Shown: positions 1 through 7,253, counted from the first letter of the stretch. The stretch is 22,799 nucleotides of DNA from an uncultured Actinomycetes bacterium (GCA_937888775.1 CALAQT010000489.1:1-22799); one strand, 5' to 3'. The notes: generated by a model not told the origin, from the letters alone. Translations and numbers: made by a program.

Positions 1-186
1 GGTGGTGGGCAGCTCGGGGTCTGTGCGCAGACGCTCGTAGAACCGCTCGAAGCCGACCATCTCAAGCTCGCGCCTCAGCTCGCCTTCCCAACCCGCGTAC
101 AGGCTGACCTGGTGAATCCCCTGCGCGTCCGCGAGGGCTCTCGGGAGATAGTGGGTGGTGTCCGCGACCACGGCGACCGGGGTCAT
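1..186 (-). CDS. DegV family protein, N-terminal part (truncated by contig end)
   Basis: This is the first 62 residues of a DegV-type fatty-acid-binding protein, reading out of the window at base 1. The translation starts MTPVAVVADTTHYLPRAL and continues through a GIHQVSLY segment to FYERLRTDPELPTT. It matches the family pattern: a short beta strand, then a D-S/T-T-x-x-LP loop, 'GI.VVPL', and an 'F...L..s.elPtTSqPs' segment whose Ser/Thr residues contact the lipid carboxylate. The ATG at 184-186 is the only start after the in-frame TAG at 199-201, and no strong ribosome-binding site precedes it. Family members are about 280 residues long, so roughly 220 are missing beyond the contig edge. The family binds fatty acids (in FakA/FakB systems it presents them to a kinase); the specific role here cannot be told. 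Confidence 0.82.
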   Translation of the reverse strand, partial: MTPVAVVADTTHYLPRALADAQGIHQVSLYAGWEGELRRELEMVGFERFYERLRTDPELPTT

Positions 187-618
187 CGCGCGTGGCGCCT
201 ACGACAACAACGGGCTGCGGCGCGGTCACGCCCGGGAAGCGAAAGGATCGCCGACAGCGAGACTCGATCGTCGATGCTCACGCGGGAAGCCTGGCGCAGC
301 GACGCCGAGCTGTCACTGCGGCAGACCCCCGGAAGTCGGCAGCCATCCCCCGACGAAAGGGTGGGGATAGCCATATGAGCTCGTCGCGGAGAGGTCCGTA
401 CCTGCCACGGACTCGACATCAACTCGGGGATGGGCTCTGGACATCACCGTGAGGCATGGCAACGCGCCTCGGACGCACGGGGCGATCCTCGGGCAGTCCC
501 GGCCATTGCTCAATGGAGGCGCTTGCGCCTCAGCTACGTTTGTGTCGCTCGCGCCACGAGGCGATCGTTAGCGCGCGATGCTGGTCTTGGGAGCGCGCGA
601 CCAGAGCGCAACGGCGCT
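187..618. other. Non-coding stretch between degV and the NnrS-like gene
   Basis: I see no convincing gene in these 432 bases. The short reading frames on both strands are Arg/Ser-rich shadows without family features. Two small hairpins are visible. One is a 6-bp GC-rich stem at 516-521/526-531 with a 4-nt loop, about 90 nt beyond the stop codon of the minus-strand membrane protein gene. The other is a 6-bp stem at 394-399/407-412. The stretch should hold the 3' end of the NnrS-like transcript and the promoter of degV, but no clear -10/-35 pair stands out. Confidence 0.5.
516..531 (-). terminator. Possible weak terminator hairpin
   Basis: A perfect 6-bp GC-rich stem (GAGGCG / CGCCTC) with a CTTG loop lies about 90 nt past the stop codon of the minus-strand NnrS-like gene. 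It is not followed by a T-run in that direction, so it is at best a Rho-assisted or structural 3' end. Confidence 0.25.
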
Positions 619-1905
619 TCATGGCGCTTTGCGCGCGACCGTGCCCAGCGCGAGCGTGAGCACCTGTCGCGCGAGTATCGCGGCCGCGATAAGCATGACG
701 ACGGATGCAGGGCCCGAGAGTCCCGCCAGGCCGGGGGCGTGGGAGAGAGCGAGTGCGCTTACTCCGGTCGCTGCAGCGCCGCTGAGCGCGCGGTCTCGCG
801 CGGGGCGCGGCGCGGGCATCGTGAAGTTGAAACGTCGGATCCGGCGGAGGACCGCGAGCAGGTGCAGCAGCGAGCCTGCCACTGTCAGGCCGATCCAGCC
901 CGCGAGCAGCAGCGCCGCGAGCGCCCCGCTCGCGCCTCCTTGAAAGGGCGCCGATGCGCCACCGTCGATCGTCGCCGCGAGGGCGAGGATCAGACCGACC
1001 GCCAGGAACGCCTGGCCGAGCGCGAGCAGGCGGGCGGGCAGAGCCAGCGGGCGGGCGGCGTCGCGCAGCGAGGCGAAGAGGTTGACGCACAACAGTGCAG
1101 CCGACGCCAGCAGCGCGCCCCATCCGGCGACCATCAGGAGGTCGCTTGCGAAGGCGGCTGCGACAGCGAGCTCGGTGACGCCGAGCAGCCACAGGAGGTA
1201 GGTGGGTGTCTGCAGGCGCTGATAGCGCAGTCGAGTCTGTGTCAGGGACGGAAAGAACGTGTGCAGCGTGCCGAGGATCGCGGTTCCGAGCCAGCCGGCG
1301 AGATTGAGCGCGAGATGCGCGCCGAGCAGGCTGCCGTGTGACCACGCCGTGCCCCGAGCCATGAGCACGCCAAGCAGAGCCCCAAGGCCGAGACAACCCG
1401 CGGAGGCCTGGTACCAGCGCAGCGCCCAGGGCGCGCGCTGGAGCGAGCGGCGCTCCATCCCCGCGAGCGCGACGGCAAAGAGGAGGAGCCCTGACGCGAT
1501 GAGCGCTCCTCCCGCCTCGACGAGACCCGGGTGGGCCGTCGGGACGCCGACTGCGACGAGCAGCGTTCCGGCGTTCCAGGTGAGCATCTGCGCGGCGATC
1601 AGACCGCGTGGCGGAGGGTCGGTTGCCAGGAACGCGCAGACGAAGAACTGGCCGGCGCCGAGCACGAGCTGCGAGATCCCGCCCAGAAAGAGCAGGTGCA
1701 GAGCGAGCCAGTGCAACCGGTCGCCGCCGCTGAGCGCGTATGCGACCCCGGCGGCTGCGGACGCCCCGATGTACAGGAGCCCACTGAGGAAGAACGTGCG
1801 CAGCACCTCGCTCGGACGCGCCGAGCCGGGGCTGGTCGTGCGCCGCCGGCAGCGCCGTCCAGGTCGGCCGGGCGCACGCGCGTTCTCGGCCAGATTCGAG
1901 CTCAT
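619..1905 (-). CDS. NnrS-like multipass membrane protein
   Basis: This is a 428-residue protein made almost entirely of hydrophobic helices, about 11-12 by eye, after a basic N-terminal tail of about 33 residues. Helix 2 carries His65 and His70 in an HWLALH segment followed by LLFLGGISQL. A later GAHLALNLAGWLGTAILGTL segment has the feel of the NnrS / haem-copper-oxidase subunit I superfamily, including the membrane domains fused to some actinobacterial NirK-type copper enzymes. NnrS is a haem- and copper-containing membrane protein tied to nitric oxide tolerance. The ATG overlaps the stop of the upstream regulator by 4 bases (ATGA, 1902-1905). That junction fixes the start and implies translational coupling. 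The same frame stays open far upstream, but there it merely shadows the regulator gene. Assignment to the superfamily is by pattern only, and a different polytopic protein is possible. Confidence 0.62.
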   Translation of the reverse strand: MSSNLAENARAPGRPGRRCRRRTTSPGSARPSEVLRTFFLSGLLYIGASAAAGVAYALSGGDRLHWLALHLLFLGGISQLVLGAGQFFVCAFLATDPPPRGLIAAQMLTWNAGTLLVAVGVPTAHPGLVEAGGALIASGLLLFAVALAGMERRSLQRAPWALRWYQASAGCLGLGALLGVLMARGTAWSHGSLLGAHLALNLAGWLGTAILGTLHTFFPSLTQTRLRYQRLQTPTYLLWLLGVTELAVAAAFASDLLMVAGWGALLASAALLCVNLFASLRDAARPLALPARLLALGQAFLAVGLILALAATIDGGASAPFQGGASGALAALLLAGWIGLTVAGSLLHLLAVLRRIRRFNFTMPAPRPARDRALSGAAATGVSALALSHAPGLAGLSGPASVVMLIAAAILARQVLTLALGTVARKAP

Positions 1906-2591
1906 GTGGCGAGGCGGCCGGCGCTGACTCCGCGCAGTTCGATCAGGCACCCGGCCTCCGCGGGGTCGCGTGGCACGAAGCCGGCGAGCCTGGCGTGGGG
2001 GTCCAGCACGTCGAGCAGCCCGCGGGTGATGCCCTTGTGCAGCGCGCAGACTGCCTGCTGGTTCTCGCGCACGGCGTCGCGGTAGGGGCAGTTGCCCAGG
2101 CAGAACGTCAAGCGGTCCTGTTCGCGTTGGCGGACGACTGGCTGGAAGCCCAGCGCGGCCAGCGACGCCTCGACCGCGTCGGGGCCGGTGTCGACGCCGG
2201 GGCCGCCAGGTGCCATTTCGCGGCCGATCTCGCGTCCGGTGCCTTCGATGCCGCGCAGGCCGCCGGGTCTGGCTCGCATCGCCCGTGCCAGCCAACGACC
2301 GAGATCGCGATACGCGCTCGGGGCGTTCCCGCCAGGGCGTGCACCGGGCGCGATCGTCCACGCGTCGGGCGGGCGCCCCTGCGCCTGAGGGGCCCGCGTG
2401 CGCGCCACGAGGCCGGCGCTCCGAAGGCGCTCGAGATGGATGCGCACTCCATTGGGATGCAGCCCCAGGCGCTCGGCGAGCTCGGCAGTGCCGGCAGGCC
2501 GCTTGAGCTCCGCGAGGAGGGCGAACAGGCGGGCCCTCGTGGGCTGGGAGAGCACATCGTCCGGGCCCGAGAGGGTCGGCGGGTCGATCAC
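1902..2591 (-). CDS. HTH transcriptional regulator with four-cysteine C-terminal domain (SufR-like)
   Basis: Residues 12-65 form a winged helix-turn-helix of the ArsR/DeoR/SufR kind ([13 protein letters not shown], then [22 protein letters not shown] and a GLVART wing). The C-terminal domain carries Cys164, Cys168, Cys182 and Cys215 in [15 protein letters not shown] and GCLIEL. This resembles the C-terminal region of SufR-like regulators, where such cysteines bind an Fe-S cluster. I infer a redox-, iron- or NO-sensing repressor or activator. I chose the GTG at 2589-2591 (229 aa) because it lies 7 nt after a -10-like TAAAAC, which suggests a leaderless mRNA. An ATG at 2675 is in frame but would place the palindromic operator and this promoter inside the gene. 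The gene is followed by the NnrS-like gene with an ATGA overlap and is divergent from a ferredoxin gene. Confidence 0.8.
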   Translation of the reverse strand: MIDPPTLSGPDDVLSQPTRARLFALLAELKRPAGTAELAERLGLHPNGVRIHLERLRSAGLVARTRAPQAQGRPPDAWTIAPGARPGGNAPSAYRDLGRWLARAMRARPGGLRGIEGTGREIGREMAPGGPGVDTGPDAVEASLAALGFQPVVRQREQDRLTFCLGNCPYRDAVRENQQAVCALHKGITRGLLDVLDPHARLAGFVPRDPAEAGCLIELRGVSAGRLAT

Positions 2592-2598
2592 GACAGAA

Positions 2599-2627
2599 GT
2601 TTTACACAATTGAATTGTGGAAAGCAA
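2599..2627 (-). promoter_or_regulatory. Predicted promoter of the HTH regulator
   Basis: Read on the minus strand, TTGCTT (2627-2622) and TAAAAC (2604-2599) are separated by exactly 17 bp. Seven bases after the -10 comes the GTG start at 2591, as expected for a leaderless transcript. The whole spacer is occupied by the palindrome at 2605-2619. Confidence 0.5.
2601..2623. promoter_or_regulatory. Palindromic operator candidate between the regulator and ferredoxin genes
   Basis: CACAATT-G-AATTGTG (2605-2619) is a perfect 7+1+7 inverted repeat. It is flanked by TTT and AAA, which extend it to a 23-bp palindrome with one mismatched pair (2604/2620). It is strikingly AT-rich for this genome and sits in the spacer of the regulator's promoter and about 70 bp upstream of the ferredoxin start. 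I infer that it is the binding site of the neighbouring HTH protein, giving autoregulation and possibly control of the ferredoxin gene. Confidence 0.6.
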
Positions 2628-2686
2628 CTGCCGGGATGGTAGGGTTTTCCCATCGGTGCTGTAAGACCCCCTCAAGGAGGCCTGCG

Positions 2687-2905
2687 GTGACCTACACGAT
2701 CAACGAGCCATGCATCGCCGAGAAGGACTCCTCATGCGTTGAGGTGTGCCCGGTCGACTGCATCCACCCGACCCCCGATGAGCCCGGGTTCGCCGAGGCC
2801 GAGCAGCTGTACATCGATCCCGCCGAGTGCATTGACTGCGACGCCTGCGTCGAGGCCTGCCCCGTGGACGCGCGGGGGTGTGTGTTGACGTGGCTGAACG
2901 GTTGA
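2687..2905 (+). CDS. 7Fe-type ferredoxin, unusually short
   Basis: This is a 72-residue ferredoxin with both cluster motifs. Cys9, Cys17, Cys21 and Cys25 lie in [17 protein letters not shown]; Cys48, Cys51, Cys54 and Cys58 lie in [14 protein letters not shown]. The spacing equals that of Azotobacter-type 7Fe ferredoxins: Cys9, 17 and 58 would hold a [3Fe-4S] cluster, and Cys21, 48, 51 and 54 a [4Fe-4S] cluster. The start is the GTG at 2687, with a perfect AAGGAGG at 2674-2680 and a 6-nt spacer. Homologues usually run to about 100-115 residues with an acidic C-terminal tail; here the protein ends 14 residues after Cys58 with GCVLTWLNG, so it is a short form or a truncated gene. It is divergent from the Fe-S-type regulator, with the palindrome between them. 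Confidence 0.88.
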   Translation: MTYTINEPCIAEKDSSCVEVCPVDCIHPTPDEPGFAEAEQLYIDPAECIDCDACVEACPVDARGCVLTWLNG

Positions 2906-2983
2906 GATGTTCGAGGCGTTGTCGACAGAGCTGACGAGCATTGGGTCTCTCCTGTTTGGTGGACTGCGGAGCTACCCGGGTAA

Positions 2984-3003
2984 TCGACCGCCGAAGCGGT
3001 TGA
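2984..3003 (+). terminator. Possible terminator hairpin after the ferredoxin gene
   Basis: An 8-bp stem (one G-U pair) with a CGAA tetraloop lies about 80 nt downstream of the ferredoxin stop and before the peptidase promoter region. No T-tract follows, so intrinsic termination is uncertain. Confidence 0.35.
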
Positions 3004-3041
3004 GGTGTTAGAAGACTGTAAAAGTGGGCCGACGGCGGGCA

Positions 3042-3074
3042 TTCCTACGGTTTTCCTACACTTTCTTTAGCTGT
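3042..3074 (+). promoter_or_regulatory. Three 11-bp tandem repeats upstream of the peptidase gene
   Basis: Consecutive 11-mers begin at 3042 (TTCCTACGGTT), 3053 (TTCCTACACTT) and 3064 (TCTTTAGCTGT). The 11-bp period is the usual layout for OmpR-family response-regulator dimers. The same kind of array occurs at 4017-4049 and 14549-14570. A -10-like CATGAT follows at 3081-3086, so the third unit would overlap the -35 region. The candidate regulator is the OmpR-type protein encoded at 13826-14509. Confidence 0.5.
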
Positions 3075-3103
3075 TTCTCGCATGATCGTTTGACCCTCAC
3101 CGG

Positions 3104-3997
3104 GTGGCCGCGGGCACAGCCAGTCTCAAACACGGCACTCGAACGCTACGGCGAGTCGGCTGGGTTCTCGGCGTGGTGGCGCTTGCTTGCGCCGTGCTGG
3201 GCGTGTGGGCAAGCAGTTCGGCGAATGCCGCGGTCTCGGTCACCAGCAACTGGGCGGGCTACGCGGCCGTGCCGTCTGCGGGCGGAGCTTCAGCCTTCGA
3301 GAGTGTCTCGGGCTCGTGGACGGTACCCACCGCGACGTGCAGCTCTCGGGGACAAAACTACTCTGCTGTGTGGGTTGGGCTTGGCGGATTTGGTGAACGG
3401 TCGAAGGCATTGGAGCAGATCGGTACAGACGCCGATTGCACGCGGTTTGGGAGCGCGGTGTACTCCACTTGGTATGAGCTAGTCCCCGCCGCGCCGATCA
3501 CGCTCAAGCTGAAGGTGCACGCCGGTGATGCGATGGTCGCGTCGGTCACGGTGAAGGACCACGACGTGACGTTGCGAATCCGCGATCTGAGTACCGGCAA
3601 GATGTTCACGCGAACTCGACGTGTGTCGCGGATCGATTCGTCTTCGGCGGAGTGGATAGTCGAGGCGCCGTCGGTGTGTGTCCCGACGAATATATGCAGG
3701 ACGCTCACGCTGACCGATTTCGGCAGCGTGGCGTTCTCGGATCTCTCAGCCACCGCGGGGGGACAGACCGGCCCAGTCGAAGACCCGCTGTGGAGCGCCA
3801 CCGAGCTCGAACTGCGTGAAGCTCAGAACTTCCCTCAAGGGCCACGTGCCTCGGCAGCGAGCATTTCAGCCGTTGCCGTCCCATCAGCCCTGTCGAGCGG
3901 CGGCTCGGCGTTTGCGGTGAGTTGGGGCGAACAGGCGACCCAGACCGAACAGCCGACCCCGCCGACGCTGCCGGGCTTCAATGGGGGTCCTCCTTGA
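3104..3997 (+). CDS. Secreted glutamic peptidase (G1/eqolisin family)
   Basis: This 297-residue protein has a signal peptide: a basic start, a hydrophobic stretch at about 18-36, and a likely cleavage near SANA-A at 40-43. The mature part begins SNWAGYAAVPSAGG and continues through VSGSWTVPTATC and SAVWVGLGGF. These are hallmarks of the peptidase A4/G1 fold, a beta-sandwich acid protease using a Gln/Glu dyad. Gln105 in LEQIGTDADC is the expected catalytic Gln. The catalytic Glu lies in SAEWIVEAP (Glu183 or Glu187). Cysteine pairs at 79/112 and 192/198 could form disulfides. The C-terminus is a Pro/Gly-rich tail. The GTG at 3104 is the only good start and lacks a clear ribosome-binding site. 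The gene stands alone, with the tandem repeats upstream and a strong hairpin downstream. Its role is presumably extracellular protein breakdown or envelope processing. Confidence 0.85.
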   Translation: MAAGTASLKHGTRTLRRVGWVLGVVALACAVLGVWASSSANAAVSVTSNWAGYAAVPSAGGASAFESVSGSWTVPTATCSSRGQNYSAVWVGLGGFGERSKALEQIGTDADCTRFGSAVYSTWYELVPAAPITLKLKVHAGDAMVASVTVKDHDVTLRIRDLSTGKMFTRTRRVSRIDSSSAEWIVEAPSVCVPTNICRTLTLTDFGSVAFSDLSATAGGQTGPVEDPLWSATELELREAQNFPQGPRASAASISAVAVPSALSSGGSAFAVSWGEQATQTEQPTPPTLPGFNGGPP

Positions 3998-4016
3998 GCC
4001 AAGCGCGCTTTGGGCA

Positions 4017-4049
4017 CTCATACACTTATCTAACGGTTTCTTTACGGGG
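4017..4049 (+). promoter_or_regulatory. Three 11-bp tandem repeats upstream of the export operon
   Basis: The 11-mers start at 4017 (CTCATACACTT), 4028 (ATCTAACGGTT) and 4039 (TCTTTACGGGG). The third matches the third unit of the peptidase array (TCTTTA), and the first matches the second unit there (TACACTT). This is a candidate response-regulator site for the adaptor-ABC operon starting at 4147. No convincing -10 could be assigned. Confidence 0.45.
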
Positions 4050-4078
4050 CTCTTGGTTGGCGCAGGGATGCTTGGTGC

Positions 4079-4110
4079 CACCGTGTCTCGCGTTTGTGCG
4101 AGACACGGTG
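4079..4110 (+). terminator. Strong 13-bp hairpin between the peptidase gene and the export operon
   Basis: A perfect 13-bp inverted repeat (CACCGTGTCTCGC and its complement) encloses a 6-nt loop, GTTTGT. It is followed by CCTTCTTTGCTC, a weak T-rich tail. It could terminate the peptidase transcript. It also lies between the 11-bp repeats and the adaptor start codon, so it may instead be a leader element of the operon mRNA. Confidence 0.6.
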
Positions 4111-4146
4111 CCTTCTTTGCTCTGCGACCCCTGACTGAAGGAACCT

Positions 4147-6348
4147 GTGTCTAAACGCAACGAACGACCTTGGCTGATCATTGCTCTAGGCGTGCTGTGC
4201 GTCGTGGCGATCGTCATCGCCTACACGACCGTCGGCCAGGCATCATCCGCGACTGCCCAGAGCCGCCGCACGGCGACGGCGGCGCAGGGTGTCGTACAGC
4301 AGACCGTCTCGGGAAGCGGCACTCTCAAGCCCGCAGCGAACGTCGGCGTCAACTTTGCCGCGAGCGGAACGCTCACGGGTGTCTTCGTGAGCGTCGGCGA
4401 CCACGTCAAAAGCGGCGAGCTGCTGGCCGAAGTCAATCCGAGCAGCGCGGAGTCGAGCCTGCGCTCGGCCGAAATCGCCCTGACTACCGATGAAGCCGCT
4501 TATCAGGACGCGGTCAAGGGACTCACGCCTGCGGAACAGCACCAGGCTGAAATCACCGCCGAACAGTCACGAGCGTCGGTCAAGTCGGCGAAACAGTCGC
4601 TCCGAGAGGACCAGCAGACAGCGGAATCAGAAGAATCATCCGCCCGCGTGACCGTCGCGCAAGCAGAGGTGTCACTGAAGAGCGCCGAACAGTCGGTAGC
4701 TGTTGAAGTCAAGAGTCAGCAGGACGCGGTCAATCAGGACATAAGCCAGCGCGGCGCTGATGAAAAGGCGATCGTTGAAGCCAGGTCTGGGCTTGAAGCA
4801 GCGAAGTCCCTGCTCGCCACCGAAAGAAGCAAGTCGCCTTCCGACGAACAAAAGGTCAGCTCAGCGGAATCAAAGGTCACATCGGCCGAAGCCACGCTCA
4901 AGTCCGCCGAATCGAAGGTAACCCAGGACAGCAATTCGATAGTGAGCGCGCAGAACAATCAGGCCGCAGGGGTTGTCAAGGGACAGCAGTCGATCGACAG
5001 CGCTCGCAACACCGTAGCAAACGCTAAGCACACCAAGTCATCCACCAAGCTGAAGAACGACCAGACGATCGCACAGGCGCGCACCAGCCTCGCAAGCCAG
5101 GAACTCTCGCTTCAGTCAACGCTTGTTTCCAATGAAGTCAAAGCGGCGCCGCCAAAAACGTCAACCCTGGTGAGCGCCGAAAACACCGTCAAGAGCGCGC
5201 AGATGACGGTCGAAAAAGCGCGCCGGACACTCTCGGAGACGAAGCTATATGCGCCGGCCGAAGGCGTGGTCGCGACGGTCAAGAACGCGGTCGGCGAAAG
5301 CGTCTCGGCTACAGGCGCGGAAGCGTCATCCAGTAGCAGCGGCTCGAGTGCAGCCAGCGGCACCGGGACAAGCGGGAGCGGTGGCACAGGCACGAGCGGA
5401 GCAAGCGGTAGCAGCGCCTCCAGCGCTACCGGAACAGGCGGGAGCAGCGGCAACACCAGCGGCACTAGCGGCACCCGTACCAACGGCAGCGGCACCGGCA
5501 GCGGCGGCGGGTCGAGCGCCGGCACCGGGACAGCCGGGAGCGGCTCTTCCGAAAGCGGTAGCAGCCCTTCGGGAACGGGCGGTGGGACTACCACCAGCAA
5601 TAGCGGCGGTGGCGTCTACCAGGAGATCACCTACACGAGCTCAAGCAGCAGCGGCAGCTATCACGACATCGCTAGCTCGAGCTCCGGCGGCAGCACGAGC
5701 GGCGGCAGCACTGGGACCAGCAGCACTGGGACGGGCACCAGCAGTACGAGCAGCGAAAGTAGTAGTAGTTCGTTCATCGAACTGGTGGACGTTCAGGGCT
5801 ATCAGGTGGTAGTGCCGTTGAGCGAATCTGAAATCGGCAATGTGCATGTCGGGCAGATCGCCACTGTCACCGTCGAAGCGCTCTCAGGTCGCAAGTTCGC
5901 GGCGCAGGTGGTGAGCTTGCCTGTTCTCTCGACGAGCAGTAGCGGGGCGGCGAGCTATAGCGTCACCTTCCAGCTCGAACAAACGGCGTCCGGGTTGAAG
6001 CCTGGGATGAGCGCGACCGCCGAAGTCGTCGTCAAACAGGCCGAAGGCATCAACGTCCCGACGAGCGCGATCACCGGCGGCAGCGTGACCGTGGAGCGTC
6101 GCGGCAAGCAGGTCAGCCAGGCTGTGACGACAGGGTTGGCAGGCAACAGCAGCACGATCATCCTCAGCGGCCTCAAGGCCGGAGAAACGGTGCTTCTGCC
6201 GGCGTCGAGCAACACGAGCGGCGCAAGCCTGACCTCCAAACTGGGCAGCGGCCGTACTGGCGGCGGCCTCGGCGGCGGCGGCGGCCTCGGCGGCGGGGGA
6301 GGCTTCGCCGGCGGCGGATTCCCCGGCGGCGGACCCCCGGGCGGATGA
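4147..6348 (+). CDS. MacA/HlyD-like periplasmic-type adaptor (membrane fusion protein) with large Ser/Gly/Thr insertion
   Basis: This 733-residue adaptor belongs to a tripartite-like ABC exporter. An N-terminal membrane anchor (about 9-27) is followed by the first half-lipoyl motif (GTLTGVFVSVGDHVKSGELL, about 72-92). A very long Ala/Ser/Lys/Glu-rich coiled-coil arm spans about 98-362, and the second half-lipoyl motif is KLYAPAEGVVATVKNAVGESV (about 366-386). Residues about 390-540 are an almost pure Ser/Gly/Thr insertion. A beta-barrel and membrane-proximal region follow (FIELVDVQGYQVVVPLSESE to about 690), then a Gly-rich tail (about 704-733). The GTG at 4147 has GAAGGAA just upstream (4137-4143). 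The stop overlaps the ATPase start (ATGA, 6345-6348). In monoderm bacteria such adaptors work with MacB/FtsX-type permeases at the outer face of the membrane. The GAA codon for Glu is noticeably commoner here than in the core genes to the right. Confidence 0.87.
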   Translation: MSKRNERPWLIIALGVLCVVAIVIAYTTVGQASSATAQSRRTATAAQGVVQQTVSGSGTLKPAANVGVNFAASGTLTGVFVSVGDHVKSGELLAEVNPSSAESSLRSAEIALTTDEAAYQDAVKGLTPAEQHQAEITAEQSRASVKSAKQSLREDQQTAESEESSARVTVAQAEVSLKSAEQSVAVEVKSQQDAVNQDISQRGADEKAIVEARSGLEAAKSLLATERSKSPSDEQKVSSAESKVTSAEATLKSAESKVTQDSNSIVSAQNNQAAGVVKGQQSIDSARNTVANAKHTKSSTKLKNDQTIAQARTSLASQELSLQSTLVSNEVKAAPPKTSTLVSAENTVKSAQMTVEKARRTLSETKLYAPAEGVVATVKNAVGESVSATGAEASSSSSGSSAASGTGTSGSGGTGTSGASGSSASSATGTGGSSGNTSGTSGTRTNGSGTGSGGGSSAGTGTAGSGSSESGSSPSGTGGGTTTSNSGGGVYQEITYTSSSSSGSYHDIASSSSGGSTSGGSTGTSSTGTGTSSTSSESSSSSFIELVDVQGYQVVVPLSESEIGNVHVGQIATVTVEALSGRKFAAQVVSLPVLSTSSSGAASYSVTFQLEQTASGLKPGMSATAEVVVKQAEGINVPTSAITGGSVTVERRGKQVSQAVTTGLAGNSSTIILSGLKAGETVLLPASSNTSGASLTSKLGSGRTGGGLGGGGGLGGGGGFAGGGFPGGGPPGG

Positions 6349-7253
6349 GGTCTTTGATGCGTGCAAGGAACCCCCACCCGGGCGTTGGAGGGCGAACGCG
6401 GCCTGCTCGCGAGCGGCCCTTAGTCGAGCGCGCTCGCTCGGCGCGACAGCCCCCGGCGAGCAATGGCCGGCGTCCGCGGCCACCGGCGATTCTGGTGCGC
6501 GAGGTCACCAAGACCTATGAGCTAGGGCAGATCAGGGTACGCGCGTTGCGCCAGGTCTCTCTGCAGATCGACCGCGGTGATTTCGTCGCGATCATGGGCA
6601 GCTCGGGCAGCGGCAAGAGCACGCTGATGAACATCCTTGGCTGCCTGGACATACCCTCAAGTGGGAGCTATCTGATCGACGGGGTGGATGTGCGCAGCCT
6701 CGATGAGGACGACCTCTCGGATCTGCGCAACCGCAAGATCGGGTTTGTCTTTCAGAGCTTCAACCTCGTGGCGCGCACCAGCGCGATCGCGAATGTGGAG
6801 TTGCCGCTCGCCTACGCGGGGGTCGATCGCGCGACGCGCCGCCGCCGCGCAGAGGATGCGCTCGGTGCGGTCGGGATGGCCAACCGTCTGCACCACCAGT
6901 CATCGGAGCTCTCCGGGGGCCAGCAGCAGCGGGCCGCGGTCGCCCGGGCGATCGTGACAAACCCAACGCTGATCCTCGCCGATGAGCCGACGGGGAACCT
7001 CGACTCGCACTCCACCGGGGATGTGCTGCGGATCTTCGCGCATCTCAACGAAGAAGGCCGCACGGTGGTCCTGATCACCCACGAGCCCGATGTCGCCGAA
7101 CAGGCCAAGCGGGTGATCAGCCTGAGCGATGGCGAGGTCGTCGAGGATCGCCGGATCGCCGGCGTGCATGACGCGCCGCCTGTGCTGCACCACCTGAAGT
7201 CCGCGCATCACCCAGTCAAGGCCGCCGTCGCGCAGGCGCAGGTACAGTCGTGA
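6345..7253 (+). CDS. MacB/LolD-type ABC transporter ATP-binding protein
   Basis: All ABC ATPase motifs are present: Walker A GSSGSGKST, the Q-loop FVFQSFNL, the signature LSGGQQQR, Walker B LILADEPTGNLD and the H-loop LITHEP. The sequence type (VTKTYELGQIRVRALRQVSL, NLVARTSAIANVELPL) is that of the MacB/LolD/FtsE group, which powers FtsX-fold permeases in extrusion of peptides, lipoproteins or drugs without a transport channel of its own. The protein has 302 residues, including an Arg/Pro-rich N-terminal extension of about 47 residues before the ABC domain. The ATG at 6345 overlaps the adaptor stop, but an internal start nearer the domain (for example a GTG just before REVTKTYEL) cannot be excluded. 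The stop overlaps the permease start (GTGA, 7250-7253). Confidence 0.93.
   Translation: MRSLMRARNPHPGVGGRTRPARERPLVERARSARQPPASNGRRPRPPAILVREVTKTYELGQIRVRALRQVSLQIDRGDFVAIMGSSGSGKSTLMNILGCLDIPSSGSYLIDGVDVRSLDEDDLSDLRNRKIGFVFQSFNLVARTSAIANVELPLAYAGVDRATRRRRAEDALGAVGMANRLHHQSSELSGGQQQRAAVARAIVTNPTLILADEPTGNLDSHSTGDVLRIFAHLNEEGRTVVLITHEPDVAEQAKRVISLSDGEVVEDRRIAGVHDAPPVLHHLKSAHHPVKAAVAQAQVQS

Noticed and set aside
430..1341. 303-residue open frame on the + strand
   Set aside because: It is a shadow of the minus-strand NnrS-like gene; the product is Arg/Glu/Gln-rich with no domain, as expected from antisense of a high-GC gene.
1906..2361. N-terminal extension of the NnrS-like protein to a start at 2361 (580 aa)
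   Set aside because: The extra 152 residues are Arg/Pro-rich shadow sequence of the regulator gene; the ATGA junction at 1902-1905 gives a natural start.
5310..5770. Tandem DNA repeat or mobile element in the adaptor gene
   Set aside because: The reading frame stays open and the repetition is at the level of Ser/Gly/Thr codons with varied bases; it is treated as a protein low-complexity insertion.
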